A DNA stretch of 64,000 bases from Actinomadura sp. NBRC 104425 (lineage in GTDB: Bacteria > Actinomycetota > Actinomycetes > Streptosporangiales > Streptosporangiaceae). Position 1 is the stretch's first letter. Each line of letters opens with the position of its first letter. Of this stretch, positions 14,356 to 23,553 are shown one piece after another. The stretch spans positions 140,624 to 204,623 of the forward strand of contig NZ_BSTN01000006.1 of NCBI RefSeq assembly GCF_030269545.1, in the 5' to 3' direction. The translations under genes and the position numbers were made by a program. The notes below the pieces were generated by a model that saw only the letters and a program-made list of their open reading frames with translations, was not told the origin of the DNA and made no database searches.

Positions 14356-15906
14356 ATGGTGCTCGACCGGCGAACCGTGCTGCGCGGAAGTCTGCTCACC
14401 GGCGGCGGGGCGGCGCTCGGCCTGCTGCACGGCGGAACGGCGTCCGCGGCCCCGGCCGGCCCGGCGTCGCCGGCCCTGCTGCGGGCCCGCCCGCGGCTCA
14501 CCCACGGCGTGCAGAGCGGCGACGTGACCGCCCGCGAGGCGGTCGTGTGGGCCCGTTCCGACCGGCCCGCGCGCATGCTCGTGGAGGTCGGCCGCCGTCC
14601 CGACCTGCGGGACGCCCGGACCGTCCGCGGCCCGCTGCTCACCCCGGACACCGACCTGACCGGCAAGACGCTGCTGCGCGGCCTGCCCCCGGGCGAACAG
14701 CTGTACTACCGCGTCAGGCTGGCCGACCCGGACCGGCACGCGCTGCTGTCGGAGCCCGTCGACGGACGGCTCCGCACGGCGCCGCGCACCCGCACGGACA
14801 TCTCGTTCGTGTGGTCCGGCGACCTGGCGGGCCAGGGCTGGGGCATCAACCCCGACCTCGGCGGCTACCGCATCTTCAACGCCATGGCCGCGACCGACCC
14901 CGACTTCTTCCTGTGCAGCGGCGACTACGTCTACGCCGACGGGCCGCTGGCCGAGACCGTGACGCTGCCGGACGGCCGCACCTGGCGCAACATCGTCACC
15001 GCCGAGAAGAGCAAGGTCGCCGAGACCCTGGCCGAGTACCGGGGCCAGTTCCGCTACAACCTGGAGGACGCGGCGCTGCGCGCGTTCAACGCCCGCGTCC
15101 CGATGGTCTACCAGTGGGACGACCACGAGGTCACCAACAACTGGTACCCCGGCGAGATCCTGGACCTGCCGCAGTACACCGAAAAGCGCGTGGACGTGCT
15201 GGCCGCCCGTGCCCGCCGCGCCGCGTTCGAGTACATGCCGATCAAGGGCGACCGCGTCTACCGCAAGCTGTCCTACGGGCCGCTGCTGGACGTGTTCGTC
15301 CTCGACATGCGCACCCACCGGGACCGCAACGGCGCCAACGACTCCTCCACCCAGCGCAACGGCATCCTGGGCGCCGAGCAGGTCGCCTGGCTCAAGCGCG
15401 AGCTGCGCGCCTCCCGCGCCGTGTGGAAGGTCATCGCCTCCGACATGCCGATCGGCCTGGTCGTCCCGGACGGCACCGCCTTCGAGGCCATCGCCCAGGG
15501 CGACGACGGCGCCCCGCTCGGCCGCGAACGCGAGATCGCCGACCTGCTCTCGTACGCCAAGCGCCACAAGGTCCGCAACATGGTGTGGCTGACGGCGGAC
15601 GTCCACTACACCGCCGCCCACTACTACGACCCCTCCAAGGCGGCCTTCACCGACTTCGACCCGTTCTGGGAGTTCGTGTCGGGCCCCCTGAACGCGGGCG
15701 CCTTCGGCCCGAACACCCTGGAGAACACCTTCGGCCCGCAGCTGAAGTTCCAGAAGGTCCCGCCCCGGGCCAACACCTCCCCGGCGGAGGGCTACCAGTT
15801 CTTCGGCCAGGTCGACATCGACGCCGCGTCGGCGGCCATGACCGTCCACCTGCGGGACCTGGACGGCACCTCGCTCTACTCCGTCACTCTGAATCCCCGC
15901 CGCTAG
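14356..15906 (+). CDS. phoD: PhoD-type alkaline phosphatase/phosphodiesterase, Tat-exported
   Basis: About 516 residues. A twin-arginine signal (DRRTVLRGS, then a Gly/Ala/Leu-rich core and a cleavage region near TASAAP) sends it out of the cell. The PhoD N-terminal domain (HGVQSGDVT...AVVWAR) is followed by the metallophosphatase core with SGDYVYAD, MVYQWDDHEV and WLTADVHYTA supplying metal ligands. It releases phosphate from phosphomonoesters or diesters, including teichoic acid, and is normally Pho-controlled; I did not find a convincing pho box. ATG 14356 is chosen because GGAG lies six bases upstream; ATG 14344 is the alternative. The stop overlaps the convergent lactonase stop by 4 bases. 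Confidence 0.92.
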   Translation: MVLDRRTVLRGSLLTGGGAALGLLHGGTASAAPAGPASPALLRARPRLTHGVQSGDVTAREAVVWARSDRPARMLVEVGRRPDLRDARTVRGPLLTPDTDLTGKTLLRGLPPGEQLYYRVRLADPDRHALLSEPVDGRLRTAPRTRTDISFVWSGDLAGQGWGINPDLGGYRIFNAMAATDPDFFLCSGDYVYADGPLAETVTLPDGRTWRNIVTAEKSKVAETLAEYRGQFRYNLEDAALRAFNARVPMVYQWDDHEVTNNWYPGEILDLPQYTEKRVDVLAARARRAAFEYMPIKGDRVYRKLSYGPLLDVFVLDMRTHRDRNGANDSSTQRNGILGAEQVAWLKRELRASRAVWKVIASDMPIGLVVPDGTAFEAIAQGDDGAPLGREREIADLLSYAKRHKVRNMVWLTADVHYTAAHYYDPSKAAFTDFDPFWEFVSGPLNAGAFGPNTLENTFGPQLKFQKVPPRANTSPAEGYQFFGQVDIDAASAAMTVHLRDLDGTSLYSVTLNPRR

Positions 15907-16799
15907 CGTCCCGGAGGGGTGAAGCGGAACGGGGCGGCCGGACGCCCGGGGACGGAGGTCGGCGCCGCCAGGACGCGGCCGTCGGCGGCGTCCTCGGGGC
16001 GGTCGCCCAGGCCGTACCGGGCCGTGGTGAGCACGACCCGGTACGGCGGTTCCGGGGTCAGGCACACGCTGGTGGGCTGCTCGGCGGGCACCGGCAGCAC
16101 CGCGAGCCGCTCACCGGACGGCGCGTAGCGGTGGACCTGCGCCGCGCCCCAGACCGCCGACCACAGGCAGCCCTCGCCGTCGACGGTCATCCCGTCCGGC
16201 TCGCCGTCCGGCACGCGCGCGAAGACCTCGCGTTCGCCGAGGGCGCCGGAGGCGGGGTCGACGGGGATGCGGTAGATCACGCCGAGGGCGCTGTCGGCGA
16301 GGTACATGGTCCGGCCGTCGGCGGTGAAGGCGGGCCCGTTGGGGATGGTCAGCCCGCCCATCGCCGCGGTGACCGTCCCGTCGCGGTCCACCCGGTAGAG
16401 GGTTCCGGCGCCGCGCGTGCCGTCGTAGGCCATGGACCCGGCCCAGAACCGGCCGTGCGGGTCGGCAGCGCCGTCGTTCATCCGCATCGCCGTGGGCGCG
16501 CCGTCCTCCGGGCGCGCGAGCCAGCGCACGTCCTGGTCGGCGCCGGTCGCGGGGAGCAGGGCGATGCCGGTGCCCGCGGCGGCGATCCAGCCGTTCCACC
16601 CGTCTGCGGCCTCGACGGGGGCGACGGCGCCCAGCGGGAACGGCAGGCGGGCCACCAGCACGGTGGGTTCGAGCCGGTACAGGCGCCCGGCCAGAAGGTC
16701 GACGGCGACGAGCCCGTCGGCCGTGGCGCGCAGCCCCTCCCCCAGTTCCCAGGGGCCCGCGCCCTCCACGGCGGTCCAGGGTCCGTCCAGGACGGTCAT
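15903..16799 (-). CDS. SMP-30/gluconolactonase family lactonase (probable galactonolactonase)
   Basis: A 298-residue six-bladed beta-propeller. The metal-binding family residues can be seen in MRMNDGAADPHGRFWAGSM (Asn and Asp), GLTIPNGPAF and SALGVIYR followed by GEPDGMTVDGEG. SMP-30 enzymes hydrolyse aldonolactones. It is the last gene of the ten-gene sugar operon and overlaps the kinase stop by ATGA, so its substrate is most likely the lactone made by the operon's dehydrogenase. It has no signal peptide and acts in the cytoplasm. Which lactone (galactono- or another aldono-) is inferred from DgoD. Confidence 0.88.
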   Translation of the reverse strand: MTVLDGPWTAVEGAGPWELGEGLRATADGLVAVDLLAGRLYRLEPTVLVARLPFPLGAVAPVEAADGWNGWIAAAGTGIALLPATGADQDVRWLARPEDGAPTAMRMNDGAADPHGRFWAGSMAYDGTRGAGTLYRVDRDGTVTAAMGGLTIPNGPAFTADGRTMYLADSALGVIYRIPVDPASGALGEREVFARVPDGEPDGMTVDGEGCLWSAVWGAAQVHRYAPSGERLAVLPVPAEQPTSVCLTPEPPYRVVLTTARYGLGDRPEDAADGRVLAAPTSVPGRPAAPFRFTPPGR

Positions 16800-17740
16800 C
16801 GCAGCGCAGCTCCTTCCGGCAGGCCGATCAGGTCCAGTTCGTCACGGTAGGGCAGGCCCTCCCAGTCTCCGCGGGTGGACACCGCGAACGCGCCGACGGT
16901 GTGGGCGCGCCGCAGCCGGCCCTCCACATCCAGGCCGTCGAGGAGACCGGAGAGGTAGCCGGCGGCGAAGCCGTCCCCGGCGCCGATGGAGTCGACCGCC
17001 TGGACGGCGTGGGCGGGCACCGCACGGGTCCCGGCGGCGGTGTAGGAGCACGCTCCCGCCGCTCCGTCCTTGACGACGACCTCGGTGGCGCCGCCGTCCA
17101 GGAGCCGGGCCGCGACCGCTTCGGGGGAGTCCCCGGGGCCCAGGAGCATCAACTCGTCCGGGGAGGCGATGACGTGGTCGGCCTGCTCCGCCAGCGGCGC
17201 CAGCGTCCGCGCCGCCTCCGCCCTCGTCCACAGCCGGGTCCTGTGGTTGACGTCCAGGCTGATCCGGGCGCCGTGCTCGCGAGCCAGGGCGAACGCCGCC
17301 CGGACGGCGTCCCGGCAGGACGGGCCGAGCGCCGGGGTGATCCCGGTGAGGTGCACGATCGCCGGCTCGTACGGCGCCGCCGCGACGTCCTGCGGGGACA
17401 GCCGGGACCCGGCCGAGCCGGCGCGGACGTAGTGGACGCGGGTCACGTCCGGCAGCCGCTGCTCGAACATGATCAACCCGGTGGGCGCGGCGTCGTCCCG
17501 GCGCACCGCGGAGACGTCCACGCCCTCGGCGGCCAGCGTCCGCACGACCAGACGGCCGGGCTCGTCCGCGCCGACCCGCCCGAGCCAGGCGGCGCGGTGG
17601 CCGAGGCGGCTGAGGCCGATGGCGACGTTGCTCTCCGCGCCCGCGATGCTGGCGGTGAACCCCGAGCCCAGCGCGATCAGGCCGGTGGCGCGCAACGCCA
17701 TCATCGTCTCCCCGACGGTGAGCACGTCCACCCGCGTCAC
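16796..17740 (-). CDS. PfkB-family sugar acid kinase (2-keto-3-deoxy-galactonate/gluconate kinase)
   Basis: A 314-residue ribokinase-fold enzyme. It begins with the strand VLTVGETMM, has the substrate-side GAESNVAIGLSRLG motif near residue 35-47 and ends with the signature DSIGAGDGFAAGYLSG, in which Asp256 is the catalytic base. GTG 17740 overlaps the aldolase stop as GTGA. Beside DgoD and the aldolase its role is to phosphorylate 2-keto-3-deoxy-galactonate at C6. Enterobacterial DgoK belongs to a different fold family, so this is the kinase type seen in KDG metabolism, doing the equivalent job. Substrate choice is inferred from context. Confidence 0.88.
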   Translation of the reverse strand: MTRVDVLTVGETMMALRATGLIALGSGFTASIAGAESNVAIGLSRLGHRAAWLGRVGADEPGRLVVRTLAAEGVDVSAVRRDDAAPTGLIMFEQRLPDVTRVHYVRAGSAGSRLSPQDVAAAPYEPAIVHLTGITPALGPSCRDAVRAAFALAREHGARISLDVNHRTRLWTRAEAARTLAPLAEQADHVIASPDELMLLGPGDSPEAVAARLLDGGATEVVVKDGAAGACSYTAAGTRAVPAHAVQAVDSIGAGDGFAAGYLSGLLDGLDVEGRLRRAHTVGAFAVSTRGDWEGLPYRDELDLIGLPEGAALR

Positions 17741-18396
17741 TGCTGCGCCTCCCGTACCGGTCCGGCCGCGGCGGCCACGGCGGTGAACGCGCGGGCGCGG
17801 CGCCGCAGGGCGTCCAGGTCGCCGCCCGAGGGGGCGTCGCCGCACAGCGGCGACCCGACCCCGACCGCGAGCGCGCCGCACTCCAGGTACGCCGCGGCCT
17901 CCCGCTCGCCGACCCCGCCCACCGGGACGAACGGCACGTCCGGGAACGGGCCGCGCAGCGCGTCGAGGTAGCCGGGCCCGTGCGCGCTCGCCGGGAACAG
18001 CTTCACCGCGGTCGCCCCGGCGGTCGCCGCCGCGGCCACCTCCGTGGGCGTGAGCGCCCCGGCCAGCACCGGCAGGCCCAGCCGCAGCGCCTCGTCGACG
18101 CCCGCGCCCAGCGACGGCGTCACGATGTAGCCGGCGCCGGCGTCCCGGGCCCGCCGCACGTCTTCGCCGGTCAGGGCGGTGCCCGCGCCGAGCATGACGG
18201 CGCCGCCCGCGGCGCGGGCGATGTCCTCGATCGCGCCGAGGGCGTCCCGGCCGCTCAGCGAGACCTCGATCAGCGGGATCCCCGCCTCGGCCAGCACCAG
18301 CGCCGTCCGCACCGACGCCGCCCGGTCCGCGCCGCGCACGATGGCCACCAGCCGGTGCCGCCGCAGCGCCTCCGCAAGCCCGCCGCCCGTGCTCAT
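17737..18396 (-). CDS. 2-keto-3-deoxy-6-phospho-aldonate aldolase (KDPG/KDPGal type)
   Basis: A 219-residue class I aldolase. The Schiff-base Lys132 sits in AVKLFPA, the catalytic Glu44 in LIEVSLSG and the phosphate loop in FVPVGGVGE. It splits the phosphorylated keto-deoxy acid to pyruvate and glyceraldehyde 3-phosphate. ATG 18396 is chosen because GAGGGG lies just upstream; ATG 18411 would add five residues. It is 8 bases from the dgoD stop and overlaps the kinase gene. In this context it corresponds to the DgoA activity (galacto configuration) rather than Eda, though the family cannot be separated by eye. Confidence 0.9.
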   Translation of the reverse strand: MSTGGGLAEALRRHRLVAIVRGADRAASVRTALVLAEAGIPLIEVSLSGRDALGAIEDIARAAGGAVMLGAGTALTGEDVRRARDAGAGYIVTPSLGAGVDEALRLGLPVLAGALTPTEVAAAATAGATAVKLFPASAHGPGYLDALRGPFPDVPFVPVGGVGEREAAAYLECGALAVGVGSPLCGDAPSGGDLDALRRRARAFTAVAAAAGPVREAQQ

Positions 18397-18404
18397 CTCG
18401 CCCC

Positions 18405-19553
18405 TCACCATTCCGCGTGCCCTCCGTCGGGGTGCCGCCACAGCGGCGGCCGCCACCGGTGCCCGGTCCGGTCGGCCCGGCGGACCGCGGCCTCGTCGAT
18501 CTCGATGCCCAGGCCGGGCGCCTCCCAGCGTTCGATGGCGCCGTTCACGAACGCGAACGGCGACCGGTCGGCCATGTAGTCGAGCAGTTCGGCGGTGCCG
18601 GAGTTGTAGTGGATGCCGATGCTCTGCTCCTGGATGAGGAAGTTCGGCGTGGCGAAGGCGACCTGCAGGCTCGCCGCCAGCGCCAGCGGCCCCAGCGGGC
18701 AGTGCGGGGCGAGCAGCGCCCCGTACGTCTCGGCCAGCGAGGCGATGCGCCGCACCTCGGAGATCCCCCCGGCGTGGGACAGGTCGGGCTGGACGACCCC
18801 CACCCCGGCCCGCAGCGCGGGCAGGAAGTCCGTGCGCGAGTACAGCCGCTCGCCGCACGCGATGGGGGTGGTCGTCGCGGCCACCACGTCGGCGAGCCGG
18901 TCGGTGTACTCGGGCAGCACCGGCTCCTCGACGAACATCGGCCGGTACGGCTCCAGCAGCGGCACCAGCCGGCGCGCCGCCGGCACGCTGATCCGGCCGT
19001 GGAAGTCGACGGCCACGTCGTTGCCGTCGCCGATCGCCGCCCGCACGGCCGCGACCCGCCGGACGATCTCGTCGGTCTCCCGCGCGGTCGGCAGCGGCGA
19101 CACCCGCCCCGAAGCGTTGATCTTCACCGCGGTCAGCCCGGCCTCGATCTGGGCCGCGGCCTGCTCGCCGACCTGCGCGGGCTCGTCCCCGCCGACCCAG
19201 CCGTACACCCGCACCCGGTCGCGGACCGCGCCGCCGAGCAGCTGGTGCACCGGGACGCCGAGGGACTTGCCGAGGATGTCCCACAGCGCCTGGTCGAGCC
19301 CGGCGACCGCGCTCGACAGCACGGGCCCGCCCCGGTAGAACGCCGCCTTGGTCATCGTCTGCCACAGGTCCTCGACGCGCCGCGGGTCGGCGCCGATCAG
19401 CAGGTCCGACAGCTCCTCGACGGCGGCGCGGACGGTCTCGGCCCGCCCCTCCACGACCGGTTCGCCCCAGCCGACGAGGCCCTCGTCGGTCGCGATCCGG
19501 CAGAACAGCCAGCGCGGGGGGACCAGGAAGGTCTCCACCCGGGTGATCTTCAC
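18405..19553 (-). CDS. dgoD: D-galactonate dehydratase
   Basis: A 382-residue enolase-superfamily enzyme that matches DgoD along its whole length. The metal ligands fall at the same numbers as in the E. coli enzyme: Asp183 (with His185 in VDFHGR), Glu209 in FVEEPV and Glu235 in CGERL, with the second general acid/base His in LAPHCPLGP (284). The C-terminal hallmark EQSIGIHYN and the ending WRHPDGGHAEW are also typical. It removes water from D-galactonate to give 2-keto-3-deoxy-galactonate. This gene identifies the pathway of the whole operon. The gap to the SDR gene upstream is 41 bases. Confidence 0.93.
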   Translation of the reverse strand: MKITRVETFLVPPRWLFCRIATDEGLVGWGEPVVEGRAETVRAAVEELSDLLIGADPRRVEDLWQTMTKAAFYRGGPVLSSAVAGLDQALWDILGKSLGVPVHQLLGGAVRDRVRVYGWVGGDEPAQVGEQAAAQIEAGLTAVKINASGRVSPLPTARETDEIVRRVAAVRAAIGDGNDVAVDFHGRISVPAARRLVPLLEPYRPMFVEEPVLPEYTDRLADVVAATTTPIACGERLYSRTDFLPALRAGVGVVQPDLSHAGGISEVRRIASLAETYGALLAPHCPLGPLALAASLQVAFATPNFLIQEQSIGIHYNSGTAELLDYMADRSPFAFVNGAIERWEAPGLGIEIDEAAVRRADRTGHRWRPPLWRHPDGGHAEW

Positions 19554-19594
19554 GTTCGGTTCTTCCCTCCGGTGCCGTCACGGCCTCGGTACCG

Positions 19595-20404
19595 TCACGA
19601 CGAGTTCTTGGTGATGCTCCAGCCGCCGTCCACGAACAGGGACACGCCGGTGATGAACGAGGCGTCCGGGCCGGCCAGGAACGCGACCGCGGCGGCGACC
19701 TCCTCCGGGCGGCCGAGCCGTCCGGCGACGGTCTCGGCGGCGCTGCGCTCGCGGTCCCGCTCGCCGATCTGCTCCCACTGCGCGGTGAGGACCGGGCCCG
19801 GCAGCACGGCGTTGACCCGCACCGCGGGGCCGTACTCGACGGCGAGCTGCCGGGTCAGCCCGGTCAGTCCCGCCTTGGCCGCCGCGTACGCGGGCCGCCC
19901 CGGCAGCCCGAAGGAGGCGTGCACGGACGACACGATCACGACGGATCCGCGGCCGCCGGCGCGCAGGTCGGCCACGGTCGCCCGCACCCCGAGGAAGGTG
20001 CCGGTGAGGGTGACGTCGAGCTGCCGGTGCCAGGACTCCAGGGACAGCTCGTGCGCCGCGCCGGGCTCGTAGTGCAGGGCGTTGGACACCAGCACGTCGA
20101 CGGGGCCGAGCGTCTGGCGGCAGGCGCGGACGGCCCGCTCCCAGTCGCCGGGGTCGCCGACGTCGCAGTGCACGCCGAGCGCGTCGGCTCCGTCGGCGGC
20201 CAGTTCCTCGGCGACCCGGTGGACCTCCGGGGACACGTCGAGCAGCGCGACGCCGTACCCGTCGGCGGCCAGCCGCCGCGCGGTCGCCGCGCCGATGCCC
20301 CGTGCCGCTCCGGTGACGACGGCCACCGGGCGCGCGGCGGCGTCCGGCTGCACGCTCCTGTCACCCCCGGTCATGGCGTCTCCGGTCTTGCCGTCTCCGG
20401 TCAT
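19595..20404 (-). CDS. SDR-family sugar dehydrogenase (probable D-galactose 1-dehydrogenase)
   Basis: About 269 residues of a classical short-chain dehydrogenase. It has the cofactor motif TGAARGIG, an Asp after the second strand (LLDVS, favouring NAD), the catalytic Ser in VIVSSVHASFG and the YAAAK motif. The C-terminal GVSLFVDGGWS is standard for the family. ATG 20404 overlaps the upstream stop as ATGA; ATG 20374 behind GGAG is an alternative start. In an operon with a lactonase and DgoD the best role is oxidation of galactose to galactonolactone, but the zinc dehydrogenase upstream could share or replace it. Confidence 0.85.
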   Translation of the reverse strand: MTGDGKTGDAMTGGDRSVQPDAAARPVAVVTGAARGIGAATARRLAADGYGVALLDVSPEVHRVAEELAADGADALGVHCDVGDPGDWERAVRACRQTLGPVDVLVSNALHYEPGAAHELSLESWHRQLDVTLTGTFLGVRATVADLRAGGRGSVVIVSSVHASFGLPGRPAYAAAKAGLTGLTRQLAVEYGPAVRVNAVLPGPVLTAQWEQIGERDRERSAAETVAGRLGRPEEVAAAVAFLAGPDASFITGVSLFVDGGWSITKNSS

Positions 20405-21372
20405 GGCGCCTCCACCCGTACGCGGATGCCGAGGGAGGTGCCGGCGCCGGGGTCGAGCCGCGTCCACGGGCCCAGCGCCTCGCACTCGACGATCCGGGCG
20501 GGCGGGTTGAGTCCGCCGAGGTGCTCCAGCGGCCGGTCCAGCGGGTGCTCCATCCACACCTCCGCGCGGGATCCGCCGTCGGGGTATTCGGCGTCGGCGG
20601 GCACGTCCCATTCCGTGGTGAGCAGGCGGCCGTCACGGGCGTAGGTCAGCCGCCCCGTGGCGCCGGGGAAGCCGAGCTTGCCGACGACGTCCTGGGCGGG
20701 GATCTCCAGCAGTTCCGTCCCGTCCGCCGCGTCCGCGCCGGCCCGCATCCAGGCGGGTGCGGCGGTGCCGACGGCCAGTTCGACCGGGTCGGCCGAGCCC
20801 GCCGCGACCTCCACACGGGCGACCCCGCCGCCGGGGTACTGGGTGACGTTCCACAGGGCCCAGCGCACCGGCGCGGACGACTCGTTGACGGCGGTGAGCC
20901 GCAGCTCGTAGGAGGCCCGCCCGGCGTCGAGCCGGATCTCGCGGCGGATCCGCAGGCCCGTGCGCGGGTCGTGGCCGCTCTCCAGCGTCACCGCCGCGCC
21001 GTTCTCCCACTCGCGGACGGCGGCCGTGTAGGGACCCGAGTCCAGGACGGGGTCGGGCGGCCCGGCCCACTCCCGCGGCGACAACCATCCCTGCGGCGCG
21101 GGCCAGGTCTTGTCGCCGCCGTAGTTCGCCCAGTTCGCCATCGGGCCCGACGTGGGGGCGGGGCGGTGGCCGCCGACCGGGTGCAGCCGGTCGTCCAGCA
21201 GCTCGGGATTGCGCCACAGCAGTTCGGCGCCCTCGTGGACGAGGCTCAGCAGGCGGCCGCCCAGACGCGGCACGACGCCCAGCCGCAGGTGCCCGTTGTC
21301 GAGCCACACCACCTCGTACGGGCCGGACTCGTCCGTCCGGACCCGCACGCCCGCGGGCGCGCCCCCGCTCAC
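20401..21372 (-). CDS. DUF4380/aldose epimerase-like protein
   Basis: A 323-residue protein rich in beta structure. The N-terminal VVWLDNGHLRLGVVPRLGGR and the later ALWNVTQYPGGG resemble the galactose mutarotase-like fold of DUF4380 proteins. I could not assign the catalytic His/Glu pair of true GalM. It is translationally coupled on both sides (GTGA with the dehydrogenase, ATGA with the SDR). A role in converting sugar anomers before oxidation would fit the pathway, but no member function is known to me. Confidence 0.72.
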   Translation of the reverse strand: MSGGAPAGVRVRTDESGPYEVVWLDNGHLRLGVVPRLGGRLLSLVHEGAELLWRNPELLDDRLHPVGGHRPAPTSGPMANWANYGGDKTWPAPQGWLSPREWAGPPDPVLDSGPYTAAVREWENGAAVTLESGHDPRTGLRIRREIRLDAGRASYELRLTAVNESSAPVRWALWNVTQYPGGGVARVEVAAGSADPVELAVGTAAPAWMRAGADAADGTELLEIPAQDVVGKLGFPGATGRLTYARDGRLLTTEWDVPADAEYPDGGSRAEVWMEHPLDRPLEHLGGLNPPARIVECEALGPWTRLDPGAGTSLGIRVRVEAP

Positions 21373-22472
21373 GACGCCTCCGGGGCGGCGTCGTCCGGCA
21401 CCAGGACGACCTTGCCCTTGCTCGCGCCCGCGGCCAGCGCGTACGCCTCGCCCGCCCGCGAGAACCCGAAGACGTCGCTCACGACCCGCTCCGGCCGCAG
21501 TCCCCAGTCGACCAGGTTCCGCGCCAGCTCGCTCATCGCCGGGAGCGAGGTGACCCAGGAGGCGTGGATGGTCAGCTGCTTGTGCAGGAGGGTGTCGGAC
21601 ACTTCGGTGTGCAGGTCGCCGCCTTCGCCGACGAGCGACACGTGCCCCCACTCGGCCGCCGCCTCCAGCGCCAGGCTCCGGCCGGGCCGGGTGCCGGAGC
21701 AGTCGATGGTCACCGCCGCCCCGCCGCGTCCGGTGAGGTCGGCGACCGCCTCGGCCGCGCCGTCGCCGGCGGGCAGCACGGCGTCGAAGACGCCGACCGT
21801 CTCGGCCCACGCGCGGCGCGCCTGCGACGGCTCCACGCCGATGACCTTGCGGGCGCCCATGCCGCGGCCGATCATCCCGGCCGCCAGCCCCACCGGGCCG
21901 AGCCCGATTACCAGCAGGTCGCCGTCGCCGCTCATCCCGGCGCGGCGCAGCCCCTCGTAGGCGGTGCCGAAGCCGCAGGCGATCAGGGCGCCGTCGACGT
22001 AGGACAGCTCGTCGGGCAGCGGCACGCAGGTCCGCTCCTCGGCCAGCAGGTACGGGGCGTGCCCGCCGTCGCGCTGCCACCCGTAGGACTCGCGGCCGCG
22101 CCCGCAGCTGATGTAGTGCCCGCGGCGGCAGTTGTCGCACAGCCCGCAGCCCACGATGTGGTAGACGATCACCCGGTCGCCGGGGCCGAAGCGGTGCACG
22201 CCGGGCCCGGCCGCCACGATCCGCCCGGACGGCTCGTGGCCTGCGATCACGCCGCGGTAGGCGGGGCCGTCCACGCCCCGGTAGCCCTTGTAGCCGCGGT
22301 AGATGTAGCCGATGTCGCTGCCGCAGATCCCGGACGCGCCGATCTCCACCAGCACCTGCCCGTGCCCCGGCCGGGGCACGTCGTGCTCGCGCAGTTCGGC
22401 GGTGCAGTCGCCGGGCAGGAAGACGCCCCGCATGGTGTCCGACACGGCACCGGTTCCGGTCGTCGAAGTCAT
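21369..22472 (-). CDS. Zinc-dependent alcohol/sugar dehydrogenase (MDR family)
   Basis: A 367-residue medium-chain dehydrogenase. The catalytic zinc site is visible as GICGSDIG and GHEPSG, and the structural zinc as a cluster of four Cys (CGLCDNCRRGHYISC). The cofactor-binding VIGLGPVGLAAG follows. ATG 22472 is 17 bases after the permease gene stop. Related enzymes oxidise polyols and aldoses such as sorbitol, threonine or galactose/glucose at C1 or C2. In this operon it is either the galactose dehydrogenase itself or an entry step from a galactitol-like substrate. Confidence 0.87.
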   Translation of the reverse strand: MTSTTGTGAVSDTMRGVFLPGDCTAELREHDVPRPGHGQVLVEIGASGICGSDIGYIYRGYKGYRGVDGPAYRGVIAGHEPSGRIVAAGPGVHRFGPGDRVIVYHIVGCGLCDNCRRGHYISCGRGRESYGWQRDGGHAPYLLAEERTCVPLPDELSYVDGALIACGFGTAYEGLRRAGMSGDGDLLVIGLGPVGLAAGMIGRGMGARKVIGVEPSQARRAWAETVGVFDAVLPAGDGAAEAVADLTGRGGAAVTIDCSGTRPGRSLALEAAAEWGHVSLVGEGGDLHTEVSDTLLHKQLTIHASWVTSLPAMSELARNLVDWGLRPERVVSDVFGFSRAGEAYALAAGASKGKVVLVPDDAAPEAS

Positions 22473-22489
22473 GGTCACCGCCGGTTTTC

Positions 22490-23515
22490 TCAGGAGGTCG
22501 GGGTGGTGCGGCCGCGGCGCGCGACGATCACGTTGACCAGCACGGCGCCGACGATGATCACACCGCGCACCACGTTCTGCAGGAAGGAGTCCACGCCGAG
22601 CAGCACCAGCCCGTTGCCGATCACGGTGATGAACACCACGCCCAGCAGCGTGCCCAGCATCCCGCCGCGGCCGCCGGCCAGCGCGGTGCCGCCGATCACG
22701 ACCGCCGCGATCACGTCGAACTCCAGCCCGGACGCGGCGCCGCCGCTGCCCGAGCCCAGCCGCGCGGCCAGCAGGATGCCGGTGACCGCCGACAGCAGGC
22801 CGGTGGTGGCGAACAGCAGCACCCGCACCCGGGTGAGGTTGATGCCCGACAGCCGCGCCGCACCGGCGTTGCCGCCGATCGCGTACACCGACCGGCCGTA
22901 CGGGGTGAACCGCGCCACGTAGGCGAACACCGCGAACAGCACCAGCATGATGACCGCCGCGGTCGGCACGCCCAGCACGTCGCCGCCCAGCACGTCGAAC
23001 GCGCCGCTCTCCGGCAGGGTCACCGGCAGCGCGTCGGTGAGGTAGAGGCCCAGGCCGCCGAGGACGCTCCACACCCCCAGCGTCGTGATGAACGACGGCA
23101 CGTCGAACACGGCGCGCAGCCACCCCGCCGCCGCGCCCCACAGCAGGCCGAGGACCAGCGTGAGCGCGATCGCGCCCCACACGCCCAGTCCCCATTCGGC
23201 GCTGCCCTTGGCGACCAGCACCGAGGAGAACGCCACCGCCGGGCCGATGCTGATGTCGATCTCCCTCGCGATGATGACGAGGGTGACGCCCCAGGCGGCG
23301 ATGCCGATGGTGGCGGCGTCGCGCAGCATGCCCAGCTGGTTGTGCACCGACAGGAAGCCTTCGGCGGAGCTGCCGAGCGCGATGTACAGCACCGCGATGG
23401 CGGCCAGCAGGCCGATCTCGTTCAGCTGGTGCGCCCGCCCGGCCAGCAGCCGGGCCGCCGCGCCGCCGGCGGGCGCGCCGGGCGGCGCGGCCCGGCCGGT
23501 CTGTGCGGTGGTCAT
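22490..23515 (-). CDS. CUT2-type sugar ABC transporter permease
   Basis: A 341-residue RbsC-like membrane protein with about eight to ten hydrophobic segments. It has the family-typical IDISIGPAVAFSS near the second helix, the cytoplasmic EAA-like region TLGVWSVLGGLGL, GRSVYAIGGNAGAARLSGIN and the late ALAGGRGGMLGTLLG. It forms the membrane channel with the SBP and the double ATPase upstream. There is only one permease gene, so it should work as a homodimer. ATG 23515 lies 38 bases after the ATPase gene. Confidence 0.93.
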   Translation of the reverse strand: MTTAQTGRAAPPGAPAGGAAARLLAGRAHQLNEIGLLAAIAVLYIALGSSAEGFLSVHNQLGMLRDAATIGIAAWGVTLVIIAREIDISIGPAVAFSSVLVAKGSAEWGLGVWGAIALTLVLGLLWGAAAGWLRAVFDVPSFITTLGVWSVLGGLGLYLTDALPVTLPESGAFDVLGGDVLGVPTAAVIMLVLFAVFAYVARFTPYGRSVYAIGGNAGAARLSGINLTRVRVLLFATTGLLSAVTGILLAARLGSGSGGAASGLEFDVIAAVVIGGTALAGGRGGMLGTLLGVVFITVIGNGLVLLGVDSFLQNVVRGVIIVGAVLVNVIVARRGRTTPTS

Positions 23516-23553
23516 GTGATTCGCTCTCCTCGGTTGTGGGGTGGGGGCGCGGC

